The notes: generated by a model not told the origin, from the sequence alone. Positions 28,054-37,492 are shown, counted from the first letter of the stretch. The stretch: DNA of 58,323 bases from Paenibacillus sp. 1001270B_150601_E10 (GCF_015558675.1 NZ_JADMOL010000013.1:37337-95659), one strand, 5' to 3'. Numbers and translations: made by a program.

Positions 28054-29004
28054 CTACTGCCCTTTGTTTATTAGACTCCATCTTTCCATCTCTTCCGCAA
28101 GCTGCTCCGCTTCCGCTAATAGGACAGGTTCTGTTCCTACCGCAGCAGCATCATAGTAGTGCATGATCTCCGTAAACATTCGATACAAGGCCATCTTTAC
28201 TTCCGCATTTGGGCTCAGCTTGCGCTTAGCCCGATAGAGCTCCAGAAGCCCAAGCTCCTTCCCATTCGCTTGATTCAACTGATAAAGGTCAAGCTCAGGG
28301 TCCGCATAGCTGCATTTATAAGGGTCGATCGCAGCAGCCACTGAGGTTAGATCCGGATGAAGGAGAATATTCCAGGTGTTATAGTCCCCATGAATCAGGC
28401 ACGCCTGTTCCACAGGAATGCTGAAAATCTCCTCGTACTGCTCATATGCACGAACCGCAATCTGGTATACCTGTTGAGGCAGCTTTCCCGTTTCAACCAT
28501 GATGCGAGCTTTATATACCGTGACTTCGACCTGCCGTTTATAGTAAACCCGCCAATCCTTTTCAAAATGCGCCTCCCCAATCTCACCGAACCCTGCCGGA
28601 TTCACCACCTGATGGTAAGCAATCAAATTATCCACGATATCATTCGCAACCCTAAGCTTGCTCTCCGTCGGCCACTCCCTCACTCCTCCTGCATTGACGC
28701 CACCCATATATTCCATAATGAGAGCATCAAACGGAATTTGTGCATTTTTATCATGCACCTCATATACGCACGGCATCGGGAGCGTCCCATGCTTTGCAAG
28801 AAGCGCCAATTGAGCCTGTTCCTTTCGGTGCAGACCTTCTTGCAGATAGCATTTAACAACGACCTCATAGGGCGGCTCTGCTAGCTTCACTAGGAATACA
28901 CGCCCGTAGAAGCCGCCTCCGATGTACGATAACGAAAGCGGCTTTACCTGAACCTTCGCTTGAACAAGCGATTCGACATCAGCAGTGCTTAACTCCTTCA
29001 TCAT
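28054..29004 (-). CDS. Aminoglycoside-phosphotransferase-family (APH) small-molecule kinase
   Basis: A 316-residue protein with the eukaryotic-kinase-like APH fold. The nucleotide-binding strand is VFLVKLAEPPYEVVVKCYLQ (Lys), the catalytic loop is LIHGDYNTWNILL (Asp, Asn) and the metal loop AAIDPYKCSYADPELDLYQL. Members phosphorylate aminoglycosides, choline, homoserine, fructosamines or sugars; there is nothing that fixes the substrate here, and proximity to sugar dehydrogenases makes a sugar or aminosugar conceivable. Two adjacent ATGs (29004, 29001) follow AGAGGTGG, the second at better spacing. It lies after the terminator of the dehydrogenase pair. Confidence 0.87.
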   Translation of the reverse strand: MMKELSTADVESLVQAKVQVKPLSLSYIGGGFYGRVFLVKLAEPPYEVVVKCYLQEGLHRKEQAQLALLAKHGTLPMPCVYEVHDKNAQIPFDALIMEYMGGVNAGGVREWPTESKLRVANDIVDNLIAYHQVVNPAGFGEIGEAHFEKDWRVYYKRQVEVTVYKARIMVETGKLPQQVYQIAVRAYEQYEEIFSIPVEQACLIHGDYNTWNILLHPDLTSVAAAIDPYKCSYADPELDLYQLNQANGKELGLLELYRAKRKLSPNAEVKMALYRMFTEIMHYYDAAAVGTEPVLLAEAEQLAEEMERWSLINKGQ

Positions 29005-29045
29005 CCACCTCTTCTATATGATCTTGGTTCGTCTGATACAAAGAA

Positions 29046-29090
29046 GGCCTAAGCACGCTGTCTTACGAAGAAGGACAGCGTGCTCAGGCC
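29046..29090 (-). terminator. Terminator of the Gfo/Idh/MocA operon
   Basis: 17-bp stem with one mismatch (GGCCT...AGGCC at the ends, AGCACGCTGTC/GACAGCGTGCT inside), loop of 11 bases, followed on the minus strand by TTCTTTGTAT. It separates the dehydrogenase pair from the APH-type gene. Confidence 0.7.
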
Positions 29091-29266
29091 ATTAATCTTT
29101 ATGATGCATGCTTGATGAATATACTAACTCTATTTTTTGCCATTCTCAAGGATATTCGTTATCGCTACGTTCATAACCTTGACGGAAAGGAACATCGACA
29201 AAGTTATGATCCATCCCCGATGATTCATGTTCATGTAAATCATTGGATTGCGGAACATAAAAAGGA

Positions 29267-30280
29267 TTATCTTTGTGCAGCGCGATCAGCATATAGCGCT
29301 ACAGGCTGCTTCGCTTCTCTGGAACGGTAGCCTGCAAGTGCAACCGAGGCTGCACGCAAGCCGTCTTCGCCAGTGATTGGCACGGGCTTGCCAGCAAGAA
29401 TGGCATCAACGAAGGAAGCCACCATCAGATCATCCATATTGTCTCCCCAGAATTCCCAGCTTCCCTTGCCGTCTTCATCGCTAAAGATCTCATTCTTTTG
29501 CGCGAACGCATCGACATGGATAACGCCTTTCGTACCGATGATCTCCATCGTCACATCTCCCCAAGTCGGGAAGGACTTCGGTCTCGACCAACTGGTATCC
29601 AGCACGCCAAATACCCCGTTCTCAAACTTCACATGAATCATGCCTGCGTCGTCTACCTGAAGCTCTTCATTGAAGCGTGTCCCCGCATAGGCATATACTT
29701 CTTGGACTTGAGACTTCGTAAACCAGTGCATCAGATCCATTACATGCACGGTGTGATCCAACAGAGCACCGCCTCCTGACAATGCCGGATCGACGAACCA
29801 GCCTCCTGGATTAGAGCCTCTGTTCGTGCCCTTGATCGCAATAATTTCGCCAATCTCACCACGATTCACCGCTTCCTTGGCACGGATCACCGACATCAGC
29901 GAGCGGCATGGGAATGCTGTCATAAGCTGCACGCCCTTGTCTTGACATACCTGGATCATCTCCTCCATCTCAGGCACGGAGATCCCAAGCGGCTTCTCGC
30001 ACAGGACGTGCTTGCCTGCTTCAGCGGCGGCAAGCGTCATCTCATAATGATACGCATTCTCGGAACAAATCACGACAGCATCGATATCGGTCAGAAGCAG
30101 TTCCTTATAATCCTCATAGTAAGGAATATCGTATCGTTCCACTACACGCTCGACACGGCTCTTCACCTCATCTGCAATGCCAACGATCTGAACCTGCGGA
30201 AGCTTCCGCATGCCTTCCAGATAGGAGAAGGCATGACCGTGAGCGAAGCTAATGAAACCTACTTTTAATGTTGTCTTCAT
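29267..30280 (-). CDS. Gfo/Idh/MocA-family oxidoreductase (second of a pair)
   Basis: A 337-residue NAD(P)-dependent sugar/cyclitol dehydrogenase-like protein. N-terminal Rossmann domain (VGFISFAHGHAFSYL in place of the usual GxGxxG), catalytic-site motif CEKPLGISV at about residue 94, and the C-terminal substrate domain with GGWFVDPALSGGGALLDHTVHVMDLMHW, where the His corresponds to the family's catalytic histidine (segment at about 162-190). The dinucleotide loop is unusual (FAHGHA). It starts 3 bases after its neighbour's stop, with GGGGGCGTAAGAC before the ATG, so the two are one operon opposite an AraC regulator. Confidence 0.9.
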   Translation of the reverse strand: MKTTLKVGFISFAHGHAFSYLEGMRKLPQVQIVGIADEVKSRVERVVERYDIPYYEDYKELLLTDIDAVVICSENAYHYEMTLAAAEAGKHVLCEKPLGISVPEMEEMIQVCQDKGVQLMTAFPCRSLMSVIRAKEAVNRGEIGEIIAIKGTNRGSNPGGWFVDPALSGGGALLDHTVHVMDLMHWFTKSQVQEVYAYAGTRFNEELQVDDAGMIHVKFENGVFGVLDTSWSRPKSFPTWGDVTMEIIGTKGVIHVDAFAQKNEIFSDEDGKGSWEFWGDNMDDLMVASFVDAILAGKPVPITGEDGLRAASVALAGYRSREAKQPVALYADRAAQR

Positions 30281-30283
30281 GTC

Positions 30284-31282
30284 TTACGCCCCCTTCTCTG
30301 CGTCTGCAAGCTTGACGACTTTACCGGACTTGGCAGATTGAACTGCGTATGAGGCGATCGTGATAGCCGCAAGCGCATCCTGTCCAGTGACGATTGCTTG
30401 CTGCCCTGTACGAATGCACGAAATAAAGTGAGCAAGCTCCAAATCATAAGGGCTGTGAAGACCTGGGCTTTCAGGAATCTCTACCACAGGCCGATTGCTG
30501 CCTGGCTTGGCTGCTTGGACGACAGACAAGGATGAGGTGTCCTTACTCCGGTTGCGAGCGACGCCCTTGCTTCCTGCAAGCTCAATCTCGGTATGGAATG
30601 CGCCAGGATATCCCCAGATCGCTTCCAGACTCGCGACTGCGCCATTTTGGAACTCAAGTGTTACAAACGCCGTTTCCAGCTCCTCGGTTACATACTGCAT
30701 CGCATATACCGATTCCACTTCTCCTACTGTCCAGCGAAGATAATCAATATCATGAATCATGAGATCAAAGATAATCCCGCCGCTCTTCTCTGGATCGCTA
30801 AACCATTTGGAAGCTCCTCCTGGATGAGATCCGCCTCGCTTCGCATGAATCACCCCGAGAGGGCCTAGTTTACCTTGTTCAACGACCTGCTTAAGCTGAA
30901 TATAATCCGGGAAGAAGCGTACGACATGTCCGACGAAGAAGCGTACCTGATTCTCTTCACAAGCAGCGATCATTTCCTTCGTATCAGCAATCGTTAACGA
31001 GGCCGGCTTCTCGCTAATGACATGCTTGCCGGCACGCGCTGCCTTTACAGCAAACTCCTTGTGCAGATAGCTTGGCACCACAATACTGATCACATCAAAT
31101 TCTGCTTGCTCCAGCATGTCCTCAAAAGAGGTAAAAGCCTTCGCTCCCGTTCGCTTAGCTGCGAACCATGCACGCTCCTCGATAATATCGCATACTGCGG
31201 TCAATTCAACATCCGGCATCCGATGGAATGCGCTTACATGAACATTACCCATACTTCCGCATCCAATGACTGCTACCTTCAT
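30284..31282 (-). CDS. Gfo/Idh/MocA-family oxidoreductase (first of a pair)
   Basis: A 332-residue dehydrogenase with Rossmann motif AVIGCGSMGNVH, EKP motif ISEKPASLT near residue 95 and the C-terminal GGIIFDLMIHDIDYLRW segment carrying the catalytic Asp/His region. The family oxidises sugars, inositols or aminosugars. It is the promoter-proximal gene of a pair with 29267-30280, transcribed away from the AraC gene 167 bases upstream; that regulator very likely controls it. Which sugar is used cannot be told from the sequence. Confidence 0.92.
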   Translation of the reverse strand: MKVAVIGCGSMGNVHVSAFHRMPDVELTAVCDIIEERAWFAAKRTGAKAFTSFEDMLEQAEFDVISIVVPSYLHKEFAVKAARAGKHVISEKPASLTIADTKEMIAACEENQVRFFVGHVVRFFPDYIQLKQVVEQGKLGPLGVIHAKRGGSHPGGASKWFSDPEKSGGIIFDLMIHDIDYLRWTVGEVESVYAMQYVTEELETAFVTLEFQNGAVASLEAIWGYPGAFHTEIELAGSKGVARNRSKDTSSLSVVQAAKPGSNRPVVEIPESPGLHSPYDLELAHFISCIRTGQQAIVTGQDALAAITIASYAVQSAKSGKVVKLADAEKGA

Positions 31283-31343
31283 TTCTGCACCTCTCTTATA
31301 TCTATTTTTGTCATCATTTTTCTTTTGGCTGGTTCGAATAACT

Positions 31344-31371
31344 TACCCTCATGATATAATTCAGTTATCAT
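31344..31371 (+). promoter_or_regulatory. Promoter and small palindrome between the AraC gene and the dehydrogenase pair
   Basis: An extended -10 TGATATAAT (TATAAT near 31355-31360) points toward the AraC gene. An inverted repeat ATGATA/TATCAT (31351-31356, 31366-31371) overlaps it and is a possible autoregulatory site in the 166-base divergent region. Confidence 0.4.
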
Positions 31372-31448
31372 TCCGTAAATGCGGAGATTTGTGCAGTTTA
31401 TATTCATTTTTGTCTTGGATAATAGAGGAAAACGAGGTGTCTTGCGCA

Positions 31449-32390
31449 ATGAAGCCAGTGGATCAGCCCATCATCTATCAAGAGCCAATTATTTATCAGA
31501 ACCAAGCTCTTTGTTTGAAAGTATGGCGTTTTATCCAGGAGAAATCTTTTCAGCATCATCAAATGTCTTGGCACTATCATCCTGAAATTGAACTCATTCT
31601 CATTGAAGAGGGGGAACAGATCGCGATGACACCTGATGCTACCTATATCCTGAAGCCTCAGGATATTGTGCTGTTCGGCTCTTCCGAGCTCCATCGAACC
31701 AATATGCAGGGAAACACTCCTCTCAAATATATTGTTCTTCATCTCGATCTTAAGCCGTATTTCAATCCCGCTACGATGATGTATTATGGGCATTTTGCAG
31801 AACTAAGCGAGCCTTTGAGCCGGATGAACCGCATTCTGGCGAGACAGGAGACGAGGCTTGAAGTGGGGGCATTGATTACAAAAATCCATGAGGAAGTCAT
31901 GATCCAGCAGCGCGGGTACGAGCTTGCGGTTAGTGCATGGGTTCAGCAATTGCTTCTGACTCTATATCGTCATGATTATGAGATGGAAGCGGCTCTGCCG
32001 AAGCTTGATACGAAGGTGATGGAGCCCGTCCTAGCTTACATTGAAGCCCATCTGAGCGAGACGCTAGATATGCGTCATGTCGCCTCTGTTGCAGGCATGA
32101 GCTATAGTTATTTTTCCAAAGTGTTTAAAAAGAACTTGGGAACGTCCTTCATCGATTACGTAAACCGAAAAAGAATCGCCATGGCGGAGCGGCTCCTTGT
32201 TACCAAGGAATCAACCATTGAAGAGATTGCAAGTGATGTCGGGATATCCAATATGGCCCACTTCTATGAGCTGTTCAAGCGCTTTAACGGATGCACCCCG
32301 AAACAGTATGCGGAGAAAATGCTTAACTTAGAAAATAAACGGGATCATGCGGCTTTATCTAAGGATACAGCAAGCACCATCCCGTTGTAA
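31449..32390 (+). CDS. AraC-family transcriptional regulator with cupin sensor
   Basis: A 313-residue regulator. N-terminal cupin domain with WHYHPEIELILIEEGE and DIVLFGSSELHRTNM, likely binding a sugar; C-terminal pair of helix-turn-helix motifs, MRHVASVAGMSYSYFSKVFK and IEEIASDVGISNMAHFYELF, ending in the conserved FKRFNGCTPKQYAEKM. The ATG at 31449 (MKPVDQP) follows GAGGTG by 10 bases; a longer upstream frame reads a hydrophobic stretch across the promoter and is not coding. Divergent from the dehydrogenase pair and convergent with the sulfatase gene. Confidence 0.93.
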   Translation: MKPVDQPIIYQEPIIYQNQALCLKVWRFIQEKSFQHHQMSWHYHPEIELILIEEGEQIAMTPDATYILKPQDIVLFGSSELHRTNMQGNTPLKYIVLHLDLKPYFNPATMMYYGHFAELSEPLSRMNRILARQETRLEVGALITKIHEEVMIQQRGYELAVSAWVQQLLLTLYRHDYEMEAALPKLDTKVMEPVLAYIEAHLSETLDMRHVASVAGMSYSYFSKVFKKNLGTSFIDYVNRKRIAMAERLLVTKESTIEEIASDVGISNMAHFYELFKRFNGCTPKQYAEKMLNLENKRDHAALSKDTASTIPL

Positions 32391-32414
32391 ACGGCGAAAC
32401 TCCGATGTCGTCAT

Positions 32415-32441
32415 CATCCTAAGACTTCCGTACTTAGGATG
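32415..32441. terminator. Hairpin between convergent AraC and sulfatase genes
   Basis: 9-bp perfect stem CATCCTAAG/CTTAGGATG with a 9-base loop. No T-run follows on either strand, so it is only a candidate transcription end. Confidence 0.35.
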
Positions 32442-32471
32442 AACACGAGGACGAGCACACTACGCTCACGT

Positions 32472-34013
32472 CTAAGCGTTCGCAATGCGCGGCATCGGCA
32501 TCATCTCTTTGCCAAGCTCTGCCCAGATGTAGCGCAGCAGCAGTTCCTGCTTCAGAGGAGCGTATTCAGGATCATGCCAGCGATTATGAAGCTCCTGCGG
32601 ATCCTCCTGGAGATCAAACAACTCCCCATAGGTCTGGTTATAATATACCGTCAGCTTATATCGGGCATCGACATAGGTTTTCTGATGAATCGTCGTCGGC
32701 TCATGATGAAATTCGCATATCGCATGCGATCTCGCCTCCGTCTTGTCCCCTAGCCATACTTGGCGCTGGTCAACTCCCGTCATTGTTCGCGGGATCGGGA
32801 TATCACAGAACGACAGCATGGTTGGGGCAAGGTCAACAAGCGATTGGATCGCTTCAGATGTCACACCTGCCGGCACATGGTTCGGGTATCTCACCTGGAA
32901 TGGAATGCGGATCAAGTCCTCGTAGTGAAAGCCGCCCTTTGCCTGCAAGCCGTGCTGCCCGAAGAAGTGCCCATGATCCGATGTGAATATAACCATCGTA
33001 TTCTCCGTCAGCTTAAGCTCATCCAGCTTATCCAGTATTTTTCCAATGTACTTATCCATCAGGCTGATCATGCCATAGTAGACGGCCACCAGCTTCTTCC
33101 GGTCCGCTTCCGTTAATGGTCCCTGCTTGCCATATCCATAACGCAGATGCGAGTGATATCCGTGGATGGCATACCCACTTTCTCGAAGATCCGCATAGTC
33201 AGGCGATTCCTCCTGTGTCTTGCCATAGTGAGGCGGGTTATGGTCATGCTCGCCCGGCGTCAAAGAAGGAATCGTAAGCTCGTCAGGATCATACATCGTA
33301 TCCCAAGGCTCTGGCACAAGATACTCAGGATGCGGGTCAAAGAAGCTCGACCATAGGAAGAAGGGCTCGTTCTTCTCTGCATACTGCTCCAGCATCGCGT
33401 TCGAGCGCTCTGTAATCCACGTATTGTAATGATATTCCTCTGGGATCGGCCAATGATAAGTCTGAGCAGGGTCCATCGTGCCCGTTGGCGGCAAAAAGTA
33501 ATCCCGCCAGTTCGTACAGCCCTTCTCCTCCATCCATAGCGCATAGTGCTGTCCCACTAAAAATTCATTCGTATGGTTTCTTGTCAGCTCCACATGCTCA
33601 AAGCCATAGTAAGGGCCGTTGAAGCTGCGCCAGCGGTCAAAGTCCTGGAGCATCGGTATCGACTCTATGGACGGATAATCCTCCGTTCCTTGAACGGGCT
33701 GGAAGTGGGCTTTGCCGATTAAGCAGGTGCGATAGCCCTCTTTTGTAAAATCATCGCCTACGCAGTGCCGATCCTCCAACAGCTTTGTGCCAAGAGACCA
33801 TGCTCCATGCTGGCTTGGATATTGGCCTGTAATTATAGAGGCCCGACTTGGGGTACAGGTTGGATTCGGGCAATACGCTCTGCCGAACGTCGTGCCTTCT
33901 CGGGCAAGCCGGTCTAGATTTGGCGTCTTGATCTCAGGATGAAAAGCACCTATCGTATTCCAATGCTGCTGATCGCTCGTAATGAGAACAATATTCGGTC
34001 TGCTCTTGCTCAT
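32472..34013 (-). CDS. Type I sulfatase (formylglycine-dependent)
   Basis: A 513-residue sulfatase of the alkaline phosphatase superfamily. The N-terminus RPNIVLITSDQQHWNT supplies metal ligands; the modification motif CTPSRASIITG places the formylglycine precursor at Cys53 (C-x-P-x-R). A second metal site is seen in IFTSDHGHFFGQHG at about 320. No signal peptide is present, so it is cytoplasmic and would cut sulfate esters from imported sugars or small molecules. It needs a formylglycine-generating enzyme, not seen here. Its ATG follows TTGAGGGGAA. A hairpin terminator separates it from the SIS gene upstream. Confidence 0.93.
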   Translation of the reverse strand: MSKSRPNIVLITSDQQHWNTIGAFHPEIKTPNLDRLAREGTTFGRAYCPNPTCTPSRASIITGQYPSQHGAWSLGTKLLEDRHCVGDDFTKEGYRTCLIGKAHFQPVQGTEDYPSIESIPMLQDFDRWRSFNGPYYGFEHVELTRNHTNEFLVGQHYALWMEEKGCTNWRDYFLPPTGTMDPAQTYHWPIPEEYHYNTWITERSNAMLEQYAEKNEPFFLWSSFFDPHPEYLVPEPWDTMYDPDELTIPSLTPGEHDHNPPHYGKTQEESPDYADLRESGYAIHGYHSHLRYGYGKQGPLTEADRKKLVAVYYGMISLMDKYIGKILDKLDELKLTENTMVIFTSDHGHFFGQHGLQAKGGFHYEDLIRIPFQVRYPNHVPAGVTSEAIQSLVDLAPTMLSFCDIPIPRTMTGVDQRQVWLGDKTEARSHAICEFHHEPTTIHQKTYVDARYKLTVYYNQTYGELFDLQEDPQELHNRWHDPEYAPLKQELLLRYIWAELGKEMMPMPRIANA

Positions 34014-34114
34014 TTCCCCTCAACACTCCCCGCCTCTTATTTCAGCTTTGCAATGATCATCATTCTCGCCAAGTAGAATTCGTCTAGGACGAAACAGATA
34101 GTTGCTATCCAAGT

Positions 34115-34155
34115 GAAAAAAGCTGCTGCAAACGTCATTTCTGAGCTGCAGCAGC
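34115..34155 (-). terminator. Terminator of the SIS-domain gene
   Basis: Minus-strand stem GCTGCTGCA/TGCAGCAGC (34155-34147, 34130-34122) followed by TTTTTT. Confidence 0.85.
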
Positions 34156-34179
34156 CTTATGAACAGGGCTTCGTTCCTC

Positions 34180-35223
34180 TTACAGCTTCACCCAGGACAC
34201 GAGTCCGTCTGGCTGATCGGGATCGATGCCAAGCAGCTCTGCCTTGGCGAGAGCCGCAATTTGCGGAATAAAGATAAATGGAAGACCTTGTGCAGCAACA
34301 TCCAACGCTTGGCCAGATACAACCGCGAGGTCAACATATTGCGATGGGATATGTTTTTCTTCAGCAGCGTACGCTACGACCTTCGCTCCGCGTGCCTTAA
34401 TATCCTTCATCAAGTCCTGCTGATAGTCATTGCCATCCTTCGTCAATACTGCAATAACCAATGTATCCTTGCGCACTGTTACCATTGGGCCATGACGGAC
34501 ATCAAGCAAATGGTAGGCGTGAGCATCAGCATTTGCAATCTCCGTCAATGCGATTGCTCCTTCTCCTGCGAGACCTTGCAGCTCGCCATCTGCGAGCAGT
34601 ACAGCACTCTTCCACTCGAAGGATGCTGCTTCACGAATAGATGCCTCTACTCGCTCCATATAAGCATCGCCAAGCGCAATCGCCTGCTTCAGATCCTGAA
34701 GCAGCGCTTCATCCTGGCCTACGAATGCAGCAAGCATCAGATTCGCCAGATACAAGTTCGTCACTGTTCGCGTCTGACATACGCTGTGATCGAATGCCCA
34801 AGGCAGCTCCAGCGCAAGGTCAGACAGCTTGGACAGACCAGAGCCTGCTACGCAGGAGATCGCAATAATCGGAACGTCCTGATTCTTGCGAATCGCATTC
34901 GCAGCATGAATCACTTCGCTTGTGCTGCCTGAGCGAGAAGGCGCAACAAGCACGGCATCGCGGAACAACGCTTGATAACGCTCTGCATTCAGCATCAGGT
35001 CGCCTCCAGCAAGCGCTGTGGCCGAGAGACCTCCGCGAATCTTCATCGAGAGGGCAGCAGATTGGCTTAAGCAATAGCTCGAACCGCAGCCAGCAAAGAT
35101 GGCGGATGTAATGTTTTTGGATGCAAAGAACGTGGCAATAGCTTCACGCTTTGAAAGCATATAATCATAGGTTTGCTGAAGGGCTTCGTACTGCTTCTTA
35201 ACCTCGGAATACGTTAAACTCAT
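34180..35223 (-). CDS. SIS-domain sugar isomerase/deaminase-like protein
   Basis: A 347-residue protein with two SIS domains, like the isomerase half of GlmS and like AgaS/FrlB. First domain: IFAGCGSSYCLSQSAAL and VLVAPSRSGSTSEVIHAANA near residues 40-110; second domain from about 195, with ELQGLAGEGAIALTEIANAD and VDLAVVSGQALDVAAQGLPF. These bind phosphorylated aminosugars or ketose-amine compounds. Together with the sulfatase and sugar dehydrogenases upstream it suggests breakdown of a sulfated or amino-modified sugar (inference). GGAGGC lies 9 bases before the ATG. Confidence 0.88.
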   Translation of the reverse strand: MSLTYSEVKKQYEALQQTYDYMLSKREAIATFFASKNITSAIFAGCGSSYCLSQSAALSMKIRGGLSATALAGGDLMLNAERYQALFRDAVLVAPSRSGSTSEVIHAANAIRKNQDVPIIAISCVAGSGLSKLSDLALELPWAFDHSVCQTRTVTNLYLANLMLAAFVGQDEALLQDLKQAIALGDAYMERVEASIREAASFEWKSAVLLADGELQGLAGEGAIALTEIANADAHAYHLLDVRHGPMVTVRKDTLVIAVLTKDGNDYQQDLMKDIKARGAKVVAYAAEEKHIPSQYVDLAVVSGQALDVAAQGLPFIFIPQIAALAKAELLGIDPDQPDGLVSWVKL

Positions 35224-35382
35224 GAATGATAGCCTCCTTGATGGAATCGGTAGGAATCATTTTCTACCTGTATAATGAAATAATAGTTCATTTTTTTGAT
35301 TGAATCAATCATTTAATGCGAATCGTCACGAAACTTTCTTTCGTTGGCAATATGCTGTGACATTCCTTTTTATATAGACAAA

Positions 35383-35411
35383 CAAAAAAGACGCTAAATC
35401 CTATAGCGTCT
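35383..35411 (-). terminator. Terminator of the gene at 35486-35947
   Basis: Minus-strand 8-bp stem AGACGCTA/TAGCGTCT with a short loop and a TTTTTTG tail, about 75 bases after the stop codon. Confidence 0.8.
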
Positions 35412-35485
35412 TGCGTTGTCTGTCCCTCATATTATGATAACAATATCCCCTTATGACAGCCTTAACCTCAGGAAACACTTGCATC

Positions 35486-35947
35486 TTACCCTACCTTGCT
35501 TGAATCCCCTGCACTGGAATGAGGAAGCCCGAGCTTCTTTAAGTAATGAATGAACAAATCCGTGAGTGGCGAATATTCTCTAGATCCAGCCCCTCGCGCT
35601 CTCCATCGTGCCCCTTTATAGAAGATAAGCACCTCACGACCTGTTGGCAGAATCAAAATATACTCATTATCCGATATCGTACGCACGATCACCTTCATCC
35701 GCTCTGTGCCATTTTTAAGCTCTAGCTCCTCTTCTTCAAAGTCTCTCGCATTGAGCTCTTGAAGGGCCAGCATCAGCACCTGCCTTAGCGGACATTTACG
35801 CTTCATCACCATTCCCCAGCTATAGGGGGAACGATAAAAGGTTGCGATCATCTGATGTTCGTACTTTACAATCCACTCCGTTTGACCGTTCTGTGTAAGC
35901 TCTAGCTGATACGCGGTATGATTCCACATGATTTGCATTGTTTCCAT
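35486..35947 (-). CDS. Protein of unknown function
   Basis: A 153-residue soluble protein that I do not recognise. It begins METMQIMWNHTAYQLEL, has alternating beta strands rich in aromatic and charged residues (WIVKYEHQMIATFYRSPYSW, YILILPTGREVLIFYKGARW) and an acidic helix (ARDFEEEELELK). A GGAGGAG ribosome binding site and a clear terminator support a real gene. It lies next to the Mga-like regulator but is separated from it by about 120 bases. Confidence 0.65.
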   Translation of the reverse strand: METMQIMWNHTAYQLELTQNGQTEWIVKYEHQMIATFYRSPYSWGMVMKRKCPLRQVLMLALQELNARDFEEEELELKNGTERMKVIVRTISDNEYILILPTGREVLIFYKGARWRARGAGSREYSPLTDLFIHYLKKLGLPHSSAGDSSKVG

Positions 35948-36064
35948 TCTATCGCTCCTCCTGTCCTGTTGTACCTACAGTATATAGGAATGCGAAGGCC
36001 TGAACTCGTGTGTTTCTACCTTTTACAACCGATTAGATAGAATAGATGAGAAAGCCTTTTCAAG

Positions 36065-37492
36065 CTATGATATTAATAGTTCTTGCCGAATAGACTGAAT
36101 ATCTCTATCTGTAAGCAGTGGACTGATTTGGATAAAGGGCATCGACAGATGCTCGTGAAAATGGCTCATGCTTGTTGTCAGCACGCCGTCGATTTTCTTC
36201 TTTTTTGCCTTTTCATGAACATCCTTATAATTCACGCATGGGATAATGTTTAGCTCTTTGTCAAAAATCATCTTCAGCTTCTTTTGCATATAACGTGCCG
36301 CTCCTTGATCCGGCGAAAACAACAAGAACGTCTTAGGTTCCCGAATCTGTGTCTCTACATTGCACGCAATGGCATACATGACGAGATCGGCAATATCATC
36401 CTTTCGAAGCTCAATGTCCCGATCGACACAATGCTCAATCGCCTCTTCAATCGCAGCAAAAATATCGGGATACGACTTTTCAATAAAGGTCTTATAAGGA
36501 TAATAGAAACAATGGACCCCCGTAATCCATCTTACGATTGAAAAATATACGTAGATCATGCTGTCTCGAATCATAGTAGCATCGTGCGCCAAATTCGAGC
36601 TAAGTCGCTTATCCATTTCTTCAAGTATGCACACCACATATTGCTGAACTCTCTCGCAACGGCTAACGATATATTGATAGAGCCTCTCCTCATCCTCAAC
36701 GGTTCTTCTAGCGCCTAGTAGAACAGAAGCGAGGTAGTTCATCTCTGCCTCCGAGCAGTGAATACAGCGCTGTTCAACATAAGGCTTCAGCAATTCCAGC
36801 GCAGGCTTTGCGCTAATCTCAATCTTCTCAAGAAGTTGCGGGTAATGAAATCTGGTCAGCGTCTTGCGTCGGCTGACTCGTTCAGACCACACGCCGAACA
36901 TCGTGGCAATCTGCAGATAAGCTTCTTCAAAATATTTGAAGCCGTAAGCCTCTTCAACCTTGCTTATAAGCTCCATTATGGCTTCTTTATCTGTTTTGAA
37001 TGGCCAAGTACCATCATATCCGCTTTGACAGAAGTCGAATAAAAACTGACGGTAATGAAGCTCGTCCCCTTCAATTTTTATCGGCTTCTTCTTTAATTTA
37101 AGTTGGTAATCCTTAAGAATCACTTCAAGTTCTCGCAGCAGCTTGCTCACCTTGCTTACGCTGTAGTAAAGCGAATCACTTATCGTCTGCAAGGAGCAGC
37201 CAGATTCGAGCTGAATAAGCAGCTGAATCAACTGGCTCATTCCGCCCATCCGCTCAATGCGCTGAACCATCATGAGAATGTTTTCTTCGCTAGACCGTTT
37301 CAGCATAACGCCCTTTCCACGGTTAGTGACGACGGACCATCCATCCGACAAACAGCCTGCCAGCACTTTTAAATCATGCTGCACGGTCTTCGGAGAACAG
37401 CTCAGCATCTCTGCAAGCTCATCTGTCTTCATCCATGTACTAGATTCAATTAAGGTGTGAAGAAGTTGGATTTGTCTCTCTAGTATTTTCAT
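36065..37492 (-). CDS. Mga/BglG-like transcriptional regulator
   Basis: A 475-residue regulator with two N-terminal DNA-binding helix-turn-helix regions (MKTDELAEMLSCSPKTVQHD at 21-40, and LQTISDSLYYSVSKVSKLLR at about 100-120), PRD-like helical domains in the middle and a C-terminal EIIB-like domain from about 395. In that domain the phosphocysteine of true EIIB is absent: the loop reads LFSPDQGAARYM, as in Mga/AtxA-type regulators. Such proteins turn on surface-protein genes in Streptococcus and Bacillus. The neighbouring upstream locus holds the remains of an LPXTG surface protein. GGGGGAAAGCAC precedes the ATG. Confidence 0.8.
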   Translation of the reverse strand: MKILERQIQLLHTLIESSTWMKTDELAEMLSCSPKTVQHDLKVLAGCLSDGWSVVTNRGKGVMLKRSSEENILMMVQRIERMGGMSQLIQLLIQLESGCSLQTISDSLYYSVSKVSKLLRELEVILKDYQLKLKKKPIKIEGDELHYRQFLFDFCQSGYDGTWPFKTDKEAIMELISKVEEAYGFKYFEEAYLQIATMFGVWSERVSRRKTLTRFHYPQLLEKIEISAKPALELLKPYVEQRCIHCSEAEMNYLASVLLGARRTVEDEERLYQYIVSRCERVQQYVVCILEEMDKRLSSNLAHDATMIRDSMIYVYFSIVRWITGVHCFYYPYKTFIEKSYPDIFAAIEEAIEHCVDRDIELRKDDIADLVMYAIACNVETQIREPKTFLLFSPDQGAARYMQKKLKMIFDKELNIIPCVNYKDVHEKAKKKKIDGVLTTSMSHFHEHLSMPFIQISPLLTDRDIQSIRQELLIS

